Shown here piece by piece: positions 1-8,700 of a DNA stretch of 32,768 nucleotides; position 1 is the first letter of the stretch; the number at the start of each line of letters is the position of its first letter. Source of the stretch: CAVUAF01 sp963739375 (GTDB lineage: Bacteria > Acidobacteriota > Terriglobia > Terriglobales > Acidobacteriaceae); the NCBI GenBank assembly GCA_963739375.1, contig CAVUAF010000011.1, positions 1 to 32,768 of the forward strand. The letters run 5' to 3'. The notes under the pieces were generated by a model. It did no database searches and was not told the DNA's origin. It saw nothing but the letters and a program-made list of their open reading frames with translations. The translations under genes and the position numbers were made by a program.

Positions 1-167
1 TTTCTTTCCGGCGGGCAGTTAGCATCGACAAGGGATTAGGGAAGGTAGAGTATGGAGCGCGAAGATTATTCCAAGCTGAACTTCGCGTGTCCAGCGAATT
101 GCGTTATCGTACCACCGGGGAGCCAAACCGGGCGCGGTGACCGCCTCCAGGGGAGGGTCTCTTCCCG
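1..167. other. Leading non-coding stretch
   Basis: I recognise no gene here on either strand. The only useful signal is a purine-rich GGGAGG at 151-156, 11 nt before the ATG at 168, which can serve as the ribosome-binding site of the first gene. No convincing -35/-10 pair is visible, so the promoter may lie left of the window. Confidence 0.5.
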
Positions 168-1109
168 ATGTCTATTGTCCCGGCCTCGGCTGCGGCCACA
201 GAATTGACTCGCCAAGCCTGCTGGATATGTGGCGGCAGCGACACGATTCTCTGGAAGCGGCGCAACCTGCAGCGCCCGCTCTCGCCCGAAGATCTGCAGA
301 TCACCGACAGCCGTTACGGAGTGACGCTTGCGTTGCGGCGGTGCCGGCAATGTGGATTCATCTTTGCCGAGGCGTCCGAGCTTCCGGAACTGACGCGGCT
401 GTACGAACAGCTTGAGGACCAGGCATACGGGGAGTCGCAGGATTCGCGGGCGCTGCAGATGAAATGGCTGCTCGACCAAGCGCTGACGGCGCATCCTGGG
501 GCGCGGTCGTTGCTGGACCTTGGCGCCGGCGCCGGCTTGCTGGTGGTGGAAGCAAGACGACGAGGTCTCGACGCCACCGGCGTCGAACCCAGCCGCTGGC
601 TGGTGCAGATGGCCGCGGATTTGCACGGAGTGGCACTGCATCAGGGCATCTTCCCGCACCCCGCACTGGCGGGCCGCACCTTCGACGTGATCTCTCTCAT
701 CGAGGTGATCGAGCACGTGAGCAACCCGGTGGCGCTGCTCGCTGATTGCAGCGCTGCGCTGGCGGAGGGCGGGATTCTGATGCTGGTCACCCCCGATGCA
801 CGCAGTCTGGCGGCCCGCCTGCTGGGTCGCCGCTGGTGGCATTTTCGACTGGCGCATGTCGGCTATTTCCACCGCCGCTCCCTGGCCGCCGCGCTGCGGC
901 AAGCCGGTCTCGAGCCGATCCAGTGGATGCGCGCGAAATGGTTTTTCCGCATCGGGTACCTGGCCGAACGCCTGGAACGGTATTTGCCGGTCCGGGGACT
1001 GAATCGCCGGCTGCGGAAACGTCGCGCGCTCGTGGCTTTCTACGAACGCGTGATTCCGCTCGCTCTGCGCGATTCGTTTTATGTGCTCTGCCGGAAGCGC
1101 GCGCGCTGA
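168..1109 (+). CDS. Class I SAM-dependent methyltransferase with N-terminal Cys4 knuckle
   Basis: This 313-residue protein looks like a cytoplasmic methyltransferase acting on a sugar or lipid intermediate; the substrate cannot be told. Residues 18-62 hold two CxxC pairs (C18/C21 and C59/C62), the zinc-knuckle arrangement often found before this methyltransferase fold. The SAM-binding glycine loop LLDLGAGAG is at about 115-123. The acidic strand end (GVEPS) follows, and then the motif-II-like region DVISLIEVIEHV, typical of the Methyltransf_11/23 families. The C-terminal 60 residues are very basic (RGLNRRLRKRRAL). The ATG at 168 is preceded by GGGAGG. The gene is intact and opens the plus-strand run of envelope genes. 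A role in decorating the polysaccharide is inferred from context only. Confidence 0.85.
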   Translation: MSIVPASAAATELTRQACWICGGSDTILWKRRNLQRPLSPEDLQITDSRYGVTLALRRCRQCGFIFAEASELPELTRLYEQLEDQAYGESQDSRALQMKWLLDQALTAHPGARSLLDLGAGAGLLVVEARRRGLDATGVEPSRWLVQMAADLHGVALHQGIFPHPALAGRTFDVISLIEVIEHVSNPVALLADCSAALAEGGILMLVTPDARSLAARLLGRRWWHFRLAHVGYFHRRSLAAALRQAGLEPIQWMRAKWFFRIGYLAERLERYLPVRGLNRRLRKRRALVAFYERVIPLALRDSFYVLCRKRAR

Positions 1110-1110
1110 G

Positions 1111-1129
1111 GCGGCGCTGCCGGCGCCGC
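1111..1129 (+). terminator. GC-rich stem-loop just after the first methyltransferase
   Basis: A perfect 7-bp stem (GCGGCGC / GCGCCGC) with a 5-nt loop begins 1 nt after the stop codon. It is followed by a pyrimidine-rich stretch (CTCTCGTCTTTCC) rather than a clean T-run. It could be a weak terminator or a 3'-end stabilising hairpin. Confidence 0.4.
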
Positions 1130-1432
1130 TGGGGCCGCTCTCGTCTTTCCCCGCCATTAGAGCAGCGGCGTGTCGCCACGGCGTTACGGCGGTAACCCTG
1201 AGCCCGTAACCCCGGTACCTGCGATTGTTCCCCCCGCGCGGAAACGGCGGCGGGGGTCCGGAGACCCTGGGATAGAATATGCGCAGACGCCGAAAATATC
1301 AGGTGCACGCCCGGCTCCTATGAGTAGTGGGATAACGACGCCCGCTGAGAAGCCAACCCCGGAGGCAGGTCTGCCGCAAACCAGGCCAGCGAACCCGTCC
1401 CGCCCGTGGGGATAGCGAGGAGCGGCACCATC
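1130..1432. other. Intergenic region before the acyltransferase
   Basis: There is no convincing gene in this stretch. It contains the palindrome GTTACGGCGGTAAC at 1183-1196 followed by another GTAACC at 1206-1211. A possible -10 box TAGAAT lies at 1273-1278, with no matching -35. Open frames here are compositional. The nearest ribosome-binding site is GAGGAG at 1417-1422, serving the GTG at 1433. Confidence 0.45.
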
Positions 1433-2548
1433 GTGGACGTCGGGAATGCGCCGAATGACTTGCCTGCCCCCCTGGTTGCCGGTCTGGCGCGCCGTCAGTT
1501 GCCGGCGCTGGATGGGATCCGCGCCATTGCTGCTCTTCTCGTCGTCTTCTACCACGCCGGCATGCCGGGAGCGCAGGGCGGGACCGGGGTACTGATCTTC
1601 TTCGTGCTCAGCGGGTTCCTCATCACCTGGCTGCTGTTGGCGGAAGAGGACAACAGCGGCACGATCTCGCTGAAGAAGTTCTACATGCGGCGCTCGCTGC
1701 GTATTTTTCCCGCGTTCTACGCCTACTGGATTCTGTATGTCGTGGCCATGGTGGCCCGCGGCAAGTCGCTGATGTGGCCGCAGACGATCGCCGCGCTGCT
1801 GTACGTCAACAACTACTACCAGGCGATCCAGGGCGATCCCAACACGGGCTTGAGCCACACCTGGTCGCTGGCCATTGAAGAGCAGTTTTACCTGCTGTGG
1901 CCTACGCTGTTTCTGCTGCTGCGGCGCAACCGCAAGCGGATGGCCATGACCTTGGCCGTGGTGATCGTCGGGATCTGGGCGTACCGGCTGACCCTGCGTC
2001 TTACCGGCATCGCCACCCAGGGCTACGTCTATGAGGCCTTCGATATGCGCGCCGATCATCTGCTGATCGGCTGCCTGATGGCGGTCCTGCTGCGCGCCCG
2101 GCTGCTGGGCAGGTTCTGGCGCGCGCTCTGCTGCCATCCCCTGGCGCCCCTGGTCCCGTTGAGCGCACTGATCGCATCCTCCATAGCCGAAAGTTATTTC
2201 ACCAGCATCTATCGCGATACGGTGGCGTTCATTCTCAATCCGCTGCTGGCGGCGGTGCTGATCGCCCAGATGGTGGCCTTCTCCTCGACGGCGGGATGGA
2301 ACGTTCTAAATCTCAGCTGGATGCAGTACCTGGGCCGGATCTCCTACGGCATCTACCTGTACCAGCAGGTGATGGTCGATTTCGCACATAAATGGACGGG
2401 CGGATTCAGCCCGCCGGTGCAGTGGGCAGTGGCGACGGCGGTGTCGGTCGCCGCCGCGAGTGCTTCGTACTTTGTCGTCGAAAAGTACTTCCTGTCGCTG
2501 AAAGAGCGGTTCCGGCAGCCGCCGGCGCGGACGCCGGCGGCGGGATAA
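1433..2548 (+). CDS. Membrane-bound O-acyltransferase (acyltransferase 3 / OafA-YrhL family)
   Basis: This is an integral inner-membrane protein that would transfer an acyl group, usually acetyl, to a polysaccharide or lipid-linked sugar. It has the family hallmarks. The N-terminal LDGIRAIAALLVVFYHAG carries the essential His near the end of the first membrane segment. It is followed by the GVLIFFVLSGFLIT segment, the arginine motif RRSLRIFPAFY and SHTWSLAIEEQFYLLWP. About ten hydrophobic segments run to the C-terminus. The frame is open from a GTG at 1406, but the GTG at 1433 has GAGGAG 10 nt upstream and places the conserved core closer to the N-terminus, giving 371 residues, so I chose it. 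The protein is complete. It is the obvious candidate for O-acetylating the polymer made by this locus; that link is inferred. Confidence 0.9.
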   Translation: MDVGNAPNDLPAPLVAGLARRQLPALDGIRAIAALLVVFYHAGMPGAQGGTGVLIFFVLSGFLITWLLLAEEDNSGTISLKKFYMRRSLRIFPAFYAYWILYVVAMVARGKSLMWPQTIAALLYVNNYYQAIQGDPNTGLSHTWSLAIEEQFYLLWPTLFLLLRRNRKRMAMTLAVVIVGIWAYRLTLRLTGIATQGYVYEAFDMRADHLLIGCLMAVLLRARLLGRFWRALCCHPLAPLVPLSALIASSIAESYFTSIYRDTVAFILNPLLAAVLIAQMVAFSSTAGWNVLNLSWMQYLGRISYGIYLYQQVMVDFAHKWTGGFSPPVQWAVATAVSVAAASASYFVVEKYFLSLKERFRQPPARTPAAG

Positions 2549-2560
2549 CGCGGCCGGCGG

Positions 2561-2575
2561 CTTGCTGGCAGCAAG
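2561..2575 (+). other. Short hairpin between acyltransferase and methyltransferase
   Basis: A perfect 6-bp inverted repeat, CTTGCT / AGCAAG, with loop GGC lies 12 nt after the acyltransferase stop. There is no T-run, so it is unlikely to be a full terminator. It lies upstream of the preferred start of the next gene. Confidence 0.3.
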
Positions 2576-2615
2576 AAACTGTGAGACGCTCAAGCTGGTC
2601 GGAAGGGAGTGCGGA

Positions 2616-3413
2616 TTGCAGATAGAGCCCAGCGGCGGCGGCGCGGCCGGCGAAACCGTGGCGCACGACGATGCGCAACGGTACGAGAGCGAGCGCGAGT
2701 TCCACAACCGCGCCTTCACCGAAGACGTGCGCGAGCGGGCGGCCAAGTACTACGAGATCACGAAGCCGAACCGTGATTACTACTTTGAGCTGTTGGGCCA
2801 GCGGTGCAGCGGCAAGCGCTGCCTGGAATACGGCTGCGGGCCAGGGTCGGCGGCTTTCTTCCTGGCGCACCACGGCGGCATCGTCACCGGGATCGACATT
2901 TCCGACGTGGCGGTGGCGCAGGCGGAGCAGGACATGGCCAGGCGCGGGCTGCCGGGCACCTTCCACTGCATGAATGCGGAAGCCACCCACTTCCCGGATG
3001 GCAGCTTTGACCTGATCTGCGGCACCGGAATCCTGCACCACCTGGACCTGGAGCGCGCTTACGCCGAACTGGCACGCTTGTTGGCGGGCGACGGCTACGC
3101 GGTGTTCATTGAGCCCCTGGGGCACAATCCCGCCATCAATCTGTATCGTCGCCTGACGCCGGCGCTGCGCACGGAGGATGAGCACCCGCTGAAGGCCTCC
3201 GACCTGAAGCTGGCGCGGCAATTTTTCCAGCGCGTCGAGCTGCGCTTCTTTCACCTCTCGTCTTTGGCCGCGGTGGCGTTCCGCAAGACCCCCTTCTTCC
3301 AGGCGGTGCGCGGAACGCTGGAGTTCTTCGACCAGCGGACGTTCGCCCTGTTGCCCTTCATGCGCCGCTACGCCTGGGTGGTGGTGATGTCGTTGGCGGA
3401 ACCGCGTTTCTAG
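2616..3413 (+). CDS. Class I SAM-dependent methyltransferase (Methyltransf_11/25 type)
   Basis: This is a soluble methyltransferase of about 265 residues. Motif I CLEYGCGPGSAAFFLA is followed by the acidic GIDIS, then DGSFDLICGTGILHHLD and IEPLGHNP, the order expected for the ubiE/Methyltransf_11-like group. It has no Cys knuckle, unlike the gene at 168. The frame is open from a TTG at 2562. The TTG at 2616 has a strong purine tract, GGAAGGGAG at 2601-2609, 6 nt upstream, so I prefer it. A GTG at 2658 is also possible. The gene lies 67 bp after the acyltransferase and may be co-transcribed with it. The substrate is unknown. Confidence 0.82.
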   Translation: MQIEPSGGGAAGETVAHDDAQRYESEREFHNRAFTEDVRERAAKYYEITKPNRDYYFELLGQRCSGKRCLEYGCGPGSAAFFLAHHGGIVTGIDISDVAVAQAEQDMARRGLPGTFHCMNAEATHFPDGSFDLICGTGILHHLDLERAYAELARLLAGDGYAVFIEPLGHNPAINLYRRLTPALRTEDEHPLKASDLKLARQFFQRVELRFFHLSSLAAVAFRKTPFFQAVRGTLEFFDQRTFALLPFMRRYAWVVVMSLAEPRF

Positions 3414-3600
3414 CTATACCCGCGCCCTGATGTCGGCCATCCGTTCGGCGGCGCGTCCCTCCCATCAGGGCGGCGCGGGCAGGATTTCCGCTTCCCCCCG
3501 TTCAGTGTTTGTGAATTCTACGTTACCGACGGGAAACAGCAGCTTGGCGTGGAGGAGAGCGCTGGCGACGGTGGAAACAACGTCGCCGTACATGTTCACC
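3411..3600 (-). pseudogene. Remnant of a UDP-GlcNAc 2-epimerase gene (wecB-like)
   Basis: Read on the minus strand from about 3600, the sequence gives NMYGDVVSTVASALL, then HAKLLFPVGNVE, then NTERGEAEILPAPP, a stop codon, and WEGRAAERMADI. These pieces line up in order with the intact-looking epimerase near 28 kb: YGDVNSTVAAALV, SKLLVPVGHVE, NTER, and the C-terminal PPLWDGHAAERIADV. Most of the middle of the enzyme is missing, and the conserved Leu before the Trp is now a TGA. It is therefore a decayed, internally deleted copy, not a gene. It lies head-to-head with the beta-helix gene that starts at 3668. The endpoints are approximate. Confidence 0.85.
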
Positions 3601-3667
3601 GCGCCATGGACTGAATCGGTGCGCGTGTATCATAGGTCTGTCGAGGTGAAGAGCTATTCTGGGTGGG

Positions 3668-5473
3668 ATGTACCTGCGGAAGCGCGCCGTGTACTTGTTG
3701 TCGCGGCCTCAGCGTTGCTTGTTGCTGCTCGCCGTGATTGGCATCCTCGGAGCGGCCGCCGGGTGCGGTTCTGGGTCCTCCGCACCAGCCACCGTCAGTA
3801 TTCCCAACACGACCGCCACCCCGGTGCCCGATCCCACTCCGCCCACGCTGCCGCTGGCATCGGTAGATGTGACCATGCCGTCCACGGCGGGGTACACCAC
3901 GAAGACCGTCTGCGCCTCGGGCTGCGATTACAGTAACCTCCAGACCGCCATCAACGCGGCCTATGCTGATTTCACCGCTGGTTGGGTGCTCACCCTGACG
4001 GCAGGAGAGACGTTCACTGGACCCTATACGTTCCCGTCGCGTGCGGCCTGTAGTTCCGCGAGGTGGCTGATTGTCCAGAGCAGCGGCGCGATCCCAACGA
4101 CGGGCACGAACGTGCAGCCGAGCGACGCGCGCACCATGCCCACCATCACCGCCACGGGCACGAACGATGTGATCACGTTCCAGAGCGGCTCCTGCTATAC
4201 GCGGTTGATTGGCTTGAACGTGCAGAGCGCCAACAGCGTGAACACCGCCGGAACCGTGGCCTTCGACGCCATCGCCATCGGGGACGCCTCCGATTCGACT
4301 TCCGCCACGCAGCCGAAGTTCGTCATCGTTGACCGCTGCCTGGCCCGGGCCCACGCCACCGGGAACCTGCGGCGCGCGGTCACGTTGCAAGGCGTAAGTC
4401 TGGCGGTGGTAGATTCCTGGCTGGTGGCGCATGAAATCTACACTGGCGGTGACTCGCAGGGCATCCTGGGCACGGATGGACCGGGGCCGTTCCTGATCAA
4501 CCACAACCATATCGAAGGCTCTGCCGAGAACATCATGTTCGGCGGCGGGCTCGGTTCCAACACCGGCAATATCCCGTCCGACATCACCATCACCAACAAT
4601 CGCCTCATCAAGCCGACTAGCTGGTGGCCGTTGAGCGGAGACTACGCGGGCATCCACTGGGGCGTGAAAAACCTGCTGGAATTGAAGAACGCACAGCGCG
4701 TCCTGATTGATTCGAACATCCTGGAGCAGTCGTGGGTGGACCTACAGACGGGTTACGTTTTCGTTTTTACGCCGCGCGCCACGCAGAGCGGAAATCAAAC
4801 GGTGGTCAATGACGTTACCGTGCGCTGGAACATCGCCCGCCACGCCGCCAGCGGCGCCGTCGTAGCTGGCCACGACGATGCGCCCGATACCACGCTGCGT
4901 TCGCAGCGCGTCCTGTTCAGCAACAATCTCTGGGACGACATCAACAACACGGCCTGGGGGAACAACGGCGACGGGGCGCGGCCTCTGCTCGCCACCTACG
5001 GGGTACAGGCGCTTAACTGGAGTCACAACACCATCCTTCAGGGCGGCAGCGTCTCGACTACGATCTATGCAGTTCCCGGCGGGTACAGCTACCCAAACTT
5101 CGTCTACCAGAACAACCTCGTGGCCGCCGGTACCTACGGCATCCTGTGTGACGGCGATGGCGTCGGGACGGACTGCTTGGGCGGCTCTTTCTCCGGCTAT
5201 TCGTGGCTGACGAACGCCGTGGTGGGCGACTTGACCGGGCTGAAGTTCCCCAACGTGGGCACGCAGACGTTGAATGCGGTGGCGTGGACGAACGTGGGCT
5301 TCGTGAATTACAACTCGGGCAACGGCGGTGACTACCGGCTCTGCACGGGCGTGAACACGCCAGCAGCGCCGTGCGCAGGAGCGAGCGCTTACCACAACGC
5401 CGGGTCCGACGGTAAAGACATCGGCGCCGACGCGGCGACGGTATACCGTCAGACTGCCGGGGTGGCGCCTTAG
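3668..5473 (+). CDS. Secreted right-handed beta-helix lipoprotein (pectate-lyase-like fold)
   Basis: This 601-residue protein has a lipoprotein signal: a basic start, the hydrophobic stretch LLLLAVIGILGAAA and a lipobox ending at Cys33, followed by a Ser/Thr/Pro-rich linker. From about residue 60 it forms a parallel beta-helix: asparagine-ladder strands (FLINHNHIEG, ITITNNRLIK, VLFSNNLWDD, FVYQNNLVA) repeat every 20-30 residues. A signature GPGPF plus AENIMFGG sits at about 271-292. The same signature recurs in the C-terminal domain of the giant protein and in the gene at 16158. This fold is used by pectate lyases and by alginate C5-epimerases such as AlgG, so a polysaccharide-binding, -cleaving or -epimerising role is plausible, but no catalytic triad is assigned. 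The SD is weak (GAGGTGAA 17 nt upstream). Confidence 0.85.
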   Translation: MYLRKRAVYLLSRPQRCLLLLAVIGILGAAAGCGSGSSAPATVSIPNTTATPVPDPTPPTLPLASVDVTMPSTAGYTTKTVCASGCDYSNLQTAINAAYADFTAGWVLTLTAGETFTGPYTFPSRAACSSARWLIVQSSGAIPTTGTNVQPSDARTMPTITATGTNDVITFQSGSCYTRLIGLNVQSANSVNTAGTVAFDAIAIGDASDSTSATQPKFVIVDRCLARAHATGNLRRAVTLQGVSLAVVDSWLVAHEIYTGGDSQGILGTDGPGPFLINHNHIEGSAENIMFGGGLGSNTGNIPSDITITNNRLIKPTSWWPLSGDYAGIHWGVKNLLELKNAQRVLIDSNILEQSWVDLQTGYVFVFTPRATQSGNQTVVNDVTVRWNIARHAASGAVVAGHDDAPDTTLRSQRVLFSNNLWDDINNTAWGNNGDGARPLLATYGVQALNWSHNTILQGGSVSTTIYAVPGGYSYPNFVYQNNLVAAGTYGILCDGDGVGTDCLGGSFSGYSWLTNAVVGDLTGLKFPNVGTQTLNAVAWTNVGFVNYNSGNGGDYRLCTGVNTPAAPCAGASAYHNAGSDGKDIGADAATVYRQTAGVAP

Positions 5474-5530
5474 ACCTGGCAGGGCGGGTGCGGCGGATGC
5501 TCCGCGGGCAGCTCCCGCCTCTGTCCTCCT

Positions 5531-5586
5531 AACCTCTTGCAGCACAAGAGATTCGCACCACGGCAGCGGCTTACGAGATCGGCTCT
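5531..5586 (-). repeat. Degenerate end of an IS5-like element (partner of 27652-27707)
   Basis: This stretch matches 27652-27707 at about 46 of 56 positions by eye, including the identical 16-mer AACCTCTTGCAGCACA. The partner lies immediately upstream of an IS5-type transposase start on the minus strand. The segment is therefore best read as the leftover end of the same family of insertion sequence, with no transposase reading frame left beside it. Similarity stops abruptly after GGCTC in both copies, consistent with an element boundary. Confidence 0.55.
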
Positions 5587-5664
5587 GGCGTGCCGGTGGT
5601 TACCGAAGGCCCTCCCGTAACCATCCTTTCGTAATCCTACAGGTCCCGCTTAACCTATTGTATG

Positions 5665-5693
5665 TTGACAGCTTAGGGGGCCAGAGCTATCGT
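5665..5693 (+). promoter_or_regulatory. Candidate sigma70-type promoter of the giant lipoprotein gene
   Basis: A consensus -35, TTGACA (5665-5670), is followed after 17 nt by TATCGT (5688-5693), a 4/6 match to the -10 consensus. This would start transcription about 76 nt before the ATG at 5776. A second TTGACA at 5693-5698 has no well-spaced -10. Confidence 0.4.
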
Positions 5694-5775
5694 TGACAGC
5701 AATTCTCCCCCGAGTAGCTTTTGGCCTTAAAATAAGCTCGCTTTCCTTCCCCCGAAGGCCAGAAAGCAGCCACGG

Positions 5776-8700
5776 ATGCCGATGAGTATGACTGCTGGTT
5801 TAGGCGCGCCGAGTGGCGCGTTGTTGCGCCGGTTGCAGGTGGGAGCTGTCGTCGTGGTGGTCGCGCTGCTCGCCGGTTGCGGCGGTGGCGGCGCGGGCGG
5901 CAGCAAGTCGCTGAGCCTCTCCGTTGGCACCAGCGGCAGTAACCTGCTCATCACCACGAACACGCTGCCGAATGGCACGCAGAGCACGCAGTATTCCGCC
6001 GCTCTCGCTGCCAGTGGCGGCACCGCACCGCTGCGCTGGAGCGTCGTCAGCGGAGCGCTGCCGGCCGGGCTGACGTTGAACACCAGCACCGGCGCCATCG
6101 CCGGCACGCCAACCACCCCAGGCCAATCTACGTTCACGATCGGAGTCGCTGATTCCACCGCGGGCACGGCGCAGTCCGCAACGGTCACGCTCAGCCTCAC
6201 TATTCTGACTTCCGGAGGCAGCACCGGGAATACGAATCCGCTGAGCATCGCCACCGGCAGCCTGGCGGAGGCGGTGGTCAACACCCCGTATAGCGTGCTG
6301 CTGGTCGCGAATGGCGGCACCCAGCCTTACCACTGGACGATTACTTCCGGGGCGCTGGCCCCGGGTTTGTCCTTCTCGGCGACGACGGGAACCATTTCCG
6401 GCACTCCGACCGCGGTCGGCCAATTTACGTTCACTGCCCAAGTTGCGGATGCGGACGGGAAGACGGCATCCGTGGCGCTCGGCCTCACCGTCACCTCCCC
6501 GCCGACTCTGAACACCAGCTCGCTGAACGGCAACGTGGGGGTGCCCTTCTCGGCGACCCTCAACGTCTCGGGCGGCACCGCCCCGTACTCGTTCCGCGTG
6601 ACCTCCGTCGGCAGCGTGATTTCCAGCAACGGCACGTTCGATCCCTTGCCTCCCGGCGTGACGCTCAACACGAACACCGGGGTGGTTTCGGGAACCCCAA
6701 CGCAGGCCGGCGTCTTCGGCGTTGAACTCGCGGTGAGCGATTCTTCGACCCCGGTGCAGATAACCTCGCAGGCCATCACGATCAATATTTCTGCGGCGCC
6801 ACTCCAGATGGTCACGACCAGTCTGCCGGGCGCCCTCAACGGCGTGGTTTACAGCACCACGCTGAACGCCACCGGAGGCGTGGGGCCGTATAGCTGGAGC
6901 ATCGCTGCCGGCGCTTTGCCGACCGGATTCGCGTTTAACTCAAGCACCGGCGCCATTACCGGCACCCCGAACACAACCGGCACCTTCACCTTCACAGCGC
7001 AGGTCAGTGACTCGTCGGCGCCGACGCGCCTCACGGCTCGCCAGTCGCTCACCCTGACGGTAGGGCAGCCGCTGGCCATCACCACCACCAGCGTGAGCCC
7101 GGGAGCGGTGGGACAACCGTATGCGGCCACGCTGGCCGCCAGCGGCGGAACCGCACCCTATCGCTTTGCGGTTACTTCCGGCGCCTTGCCGACAGGCATT
7201 ACTTTGGATCCTGCAACGGGCAGCTTCAGTGGCACGCCGTCGCTCGCGGGCCAGTTCACCGTGCTGGTGCAGGCGACCGACGCGAGCACTCCGTCGCAGA
7301 GTGCCAGCAGCTCGTTCACCTTCGATATTCAGACACCGACCCTGCAGATCACCACGCCGCCCACCTTGCCCGGTGCGGTTTCTGGCGGCAGCTACAACTT
7401 CACGTTTTCCGTGCAAGGCGGGTCGTCATCCTATATCTGGACCCTCGTCTCCGGGGTTTTGCCGCCCGGCCTGACGCTGTCACCTGCGGGCTTGCTCAGC
7501 GGCGTGCCGACCGTGTCCGGCACTTACACCTTCACCCTGCAGGTGGCGGACCAAAGCTCGACCGCGGCCGCCAACCGTGAGACCAACCCCAGGAGTACCG
7601 CCGCGGTTCGCCAGACTTTCACGATCGTGGTGGCGGCATCCTTGACCATCACGACTTCCTCCGTGCCCGGCGCGTTGCTGGGTAGCGCGTACGCGGCGAC
7701 GCTGGCCTCCAATGGCGGCACGGCGCCGATCACGTGGAGTGTCTCTGCCGGCAGCTTGCCGCCGGGCCTCGGGCTGGCGCCCGCCAGCGGCGTCCTCTCC
7801 GGCACCCCGGTCGGCAGCGGTCTGTTCTCTTTCACCGTCGCGGCCAGCGATGCCAGCAGTCCGACACAGGTGGCCCGGCAAGGCTTCAGCCTCAACGTGG
7901 CCTCGGCGTTGACGGTAACCACGACGGCTCTACCCCCGGCAACCGCGGGTTCCAGCTACACGATCGGCGTGTCGGCACTGGGCGGGGTCGCACCGTTCAC
8001 CTGGTCGGTGACTTCCGGCGCGCTGCCCACCGGGCTCGCGCTCGACAGCGGGACCGGCGTGATCAGCGGTACGCCCACCGTTGCCGGCAATTCCAGCTTC
8101 ACGCTCCAGGTCCAAGATGCCAGCCCAACGCCGCAAACGGCGGCCGCTTCCCTGAGCCTGTTGGTGGCGGCGCCGCTGGCGGTAACGACCACGACGCTGC
8201 CGGCAGGGCAGGTCAACAGCACCTATTCGGTGACGTTGGCGGCCAGCGGCGGCACCGCCCCCCTGACCTGGAGCCTGGCAACCGGCAGCCTGCCGAACGG
8301 GCTGACGCTAACCCAGACTACCGGCGTCATCGCGGGCACGCCCACGAGCGCCGGGGCATTCAACATCATCGTGCAGGCCACCGATGCGGCCTCCCCGTCC
8401 CGGGTCGCCACCCGCTCGCTGAGCCTGGCGATCAATCCCGCCTCGATTACGATCACCACCAGTGGGCTGCCGGGCGCAGTCACCGGCGCCGGCTACTCCA
8501 CTTCGCTGAACGCCAGCGGGGGAGTCTCGCCCTACACGTGGAGCATTAGCGCCGGCTCCTTGCCGGCGGGTCTCGCGCTGGCGTCGAGTGGCGCACTGGC
8601 GGGCGTGCCCACGGCCACGGGATCCTTCACGTTCACCGCCCAGGTGACGGACGCCGCGGCGCCGACACCGCAAACGGCCACGGCGGTATTCACGCTGGCC

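Larger units (their letters stand above)
5474..5775. other. Intergenic region with IS-end remnant and possible regulatory sites
   Basis: There is no gene in this stretch. It holds the 56-bp degenerate repeat at 5531-5586, an inverted repeat GGTTAC (5598-5603) / GTAACC (5617-5622), and two copies of TTGACAGC at 5665-5672 and 5693-5700. An AT-rich stretch around 5727-5735 follows. The region must hold the promoter of the giant lipoprotein gene unless that gene is read from upstream. Confidence 0.6.

Noticed and set aside
66..1157. 363-codon minus-strand frame over the first methyltransferase
   Set aside because: It is low-complexity Gln/Arg/His-rich shadow sequence opposite a gene with clear SAM-binding motifs.
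3430..3936. 168-codon plus-strand frame between the second methyltransferase and the first beta-helix gene
   Set aside because: It is antisense to the epimerase remnant and overlaps the start of the beta-helix lipoprotein; no motif.
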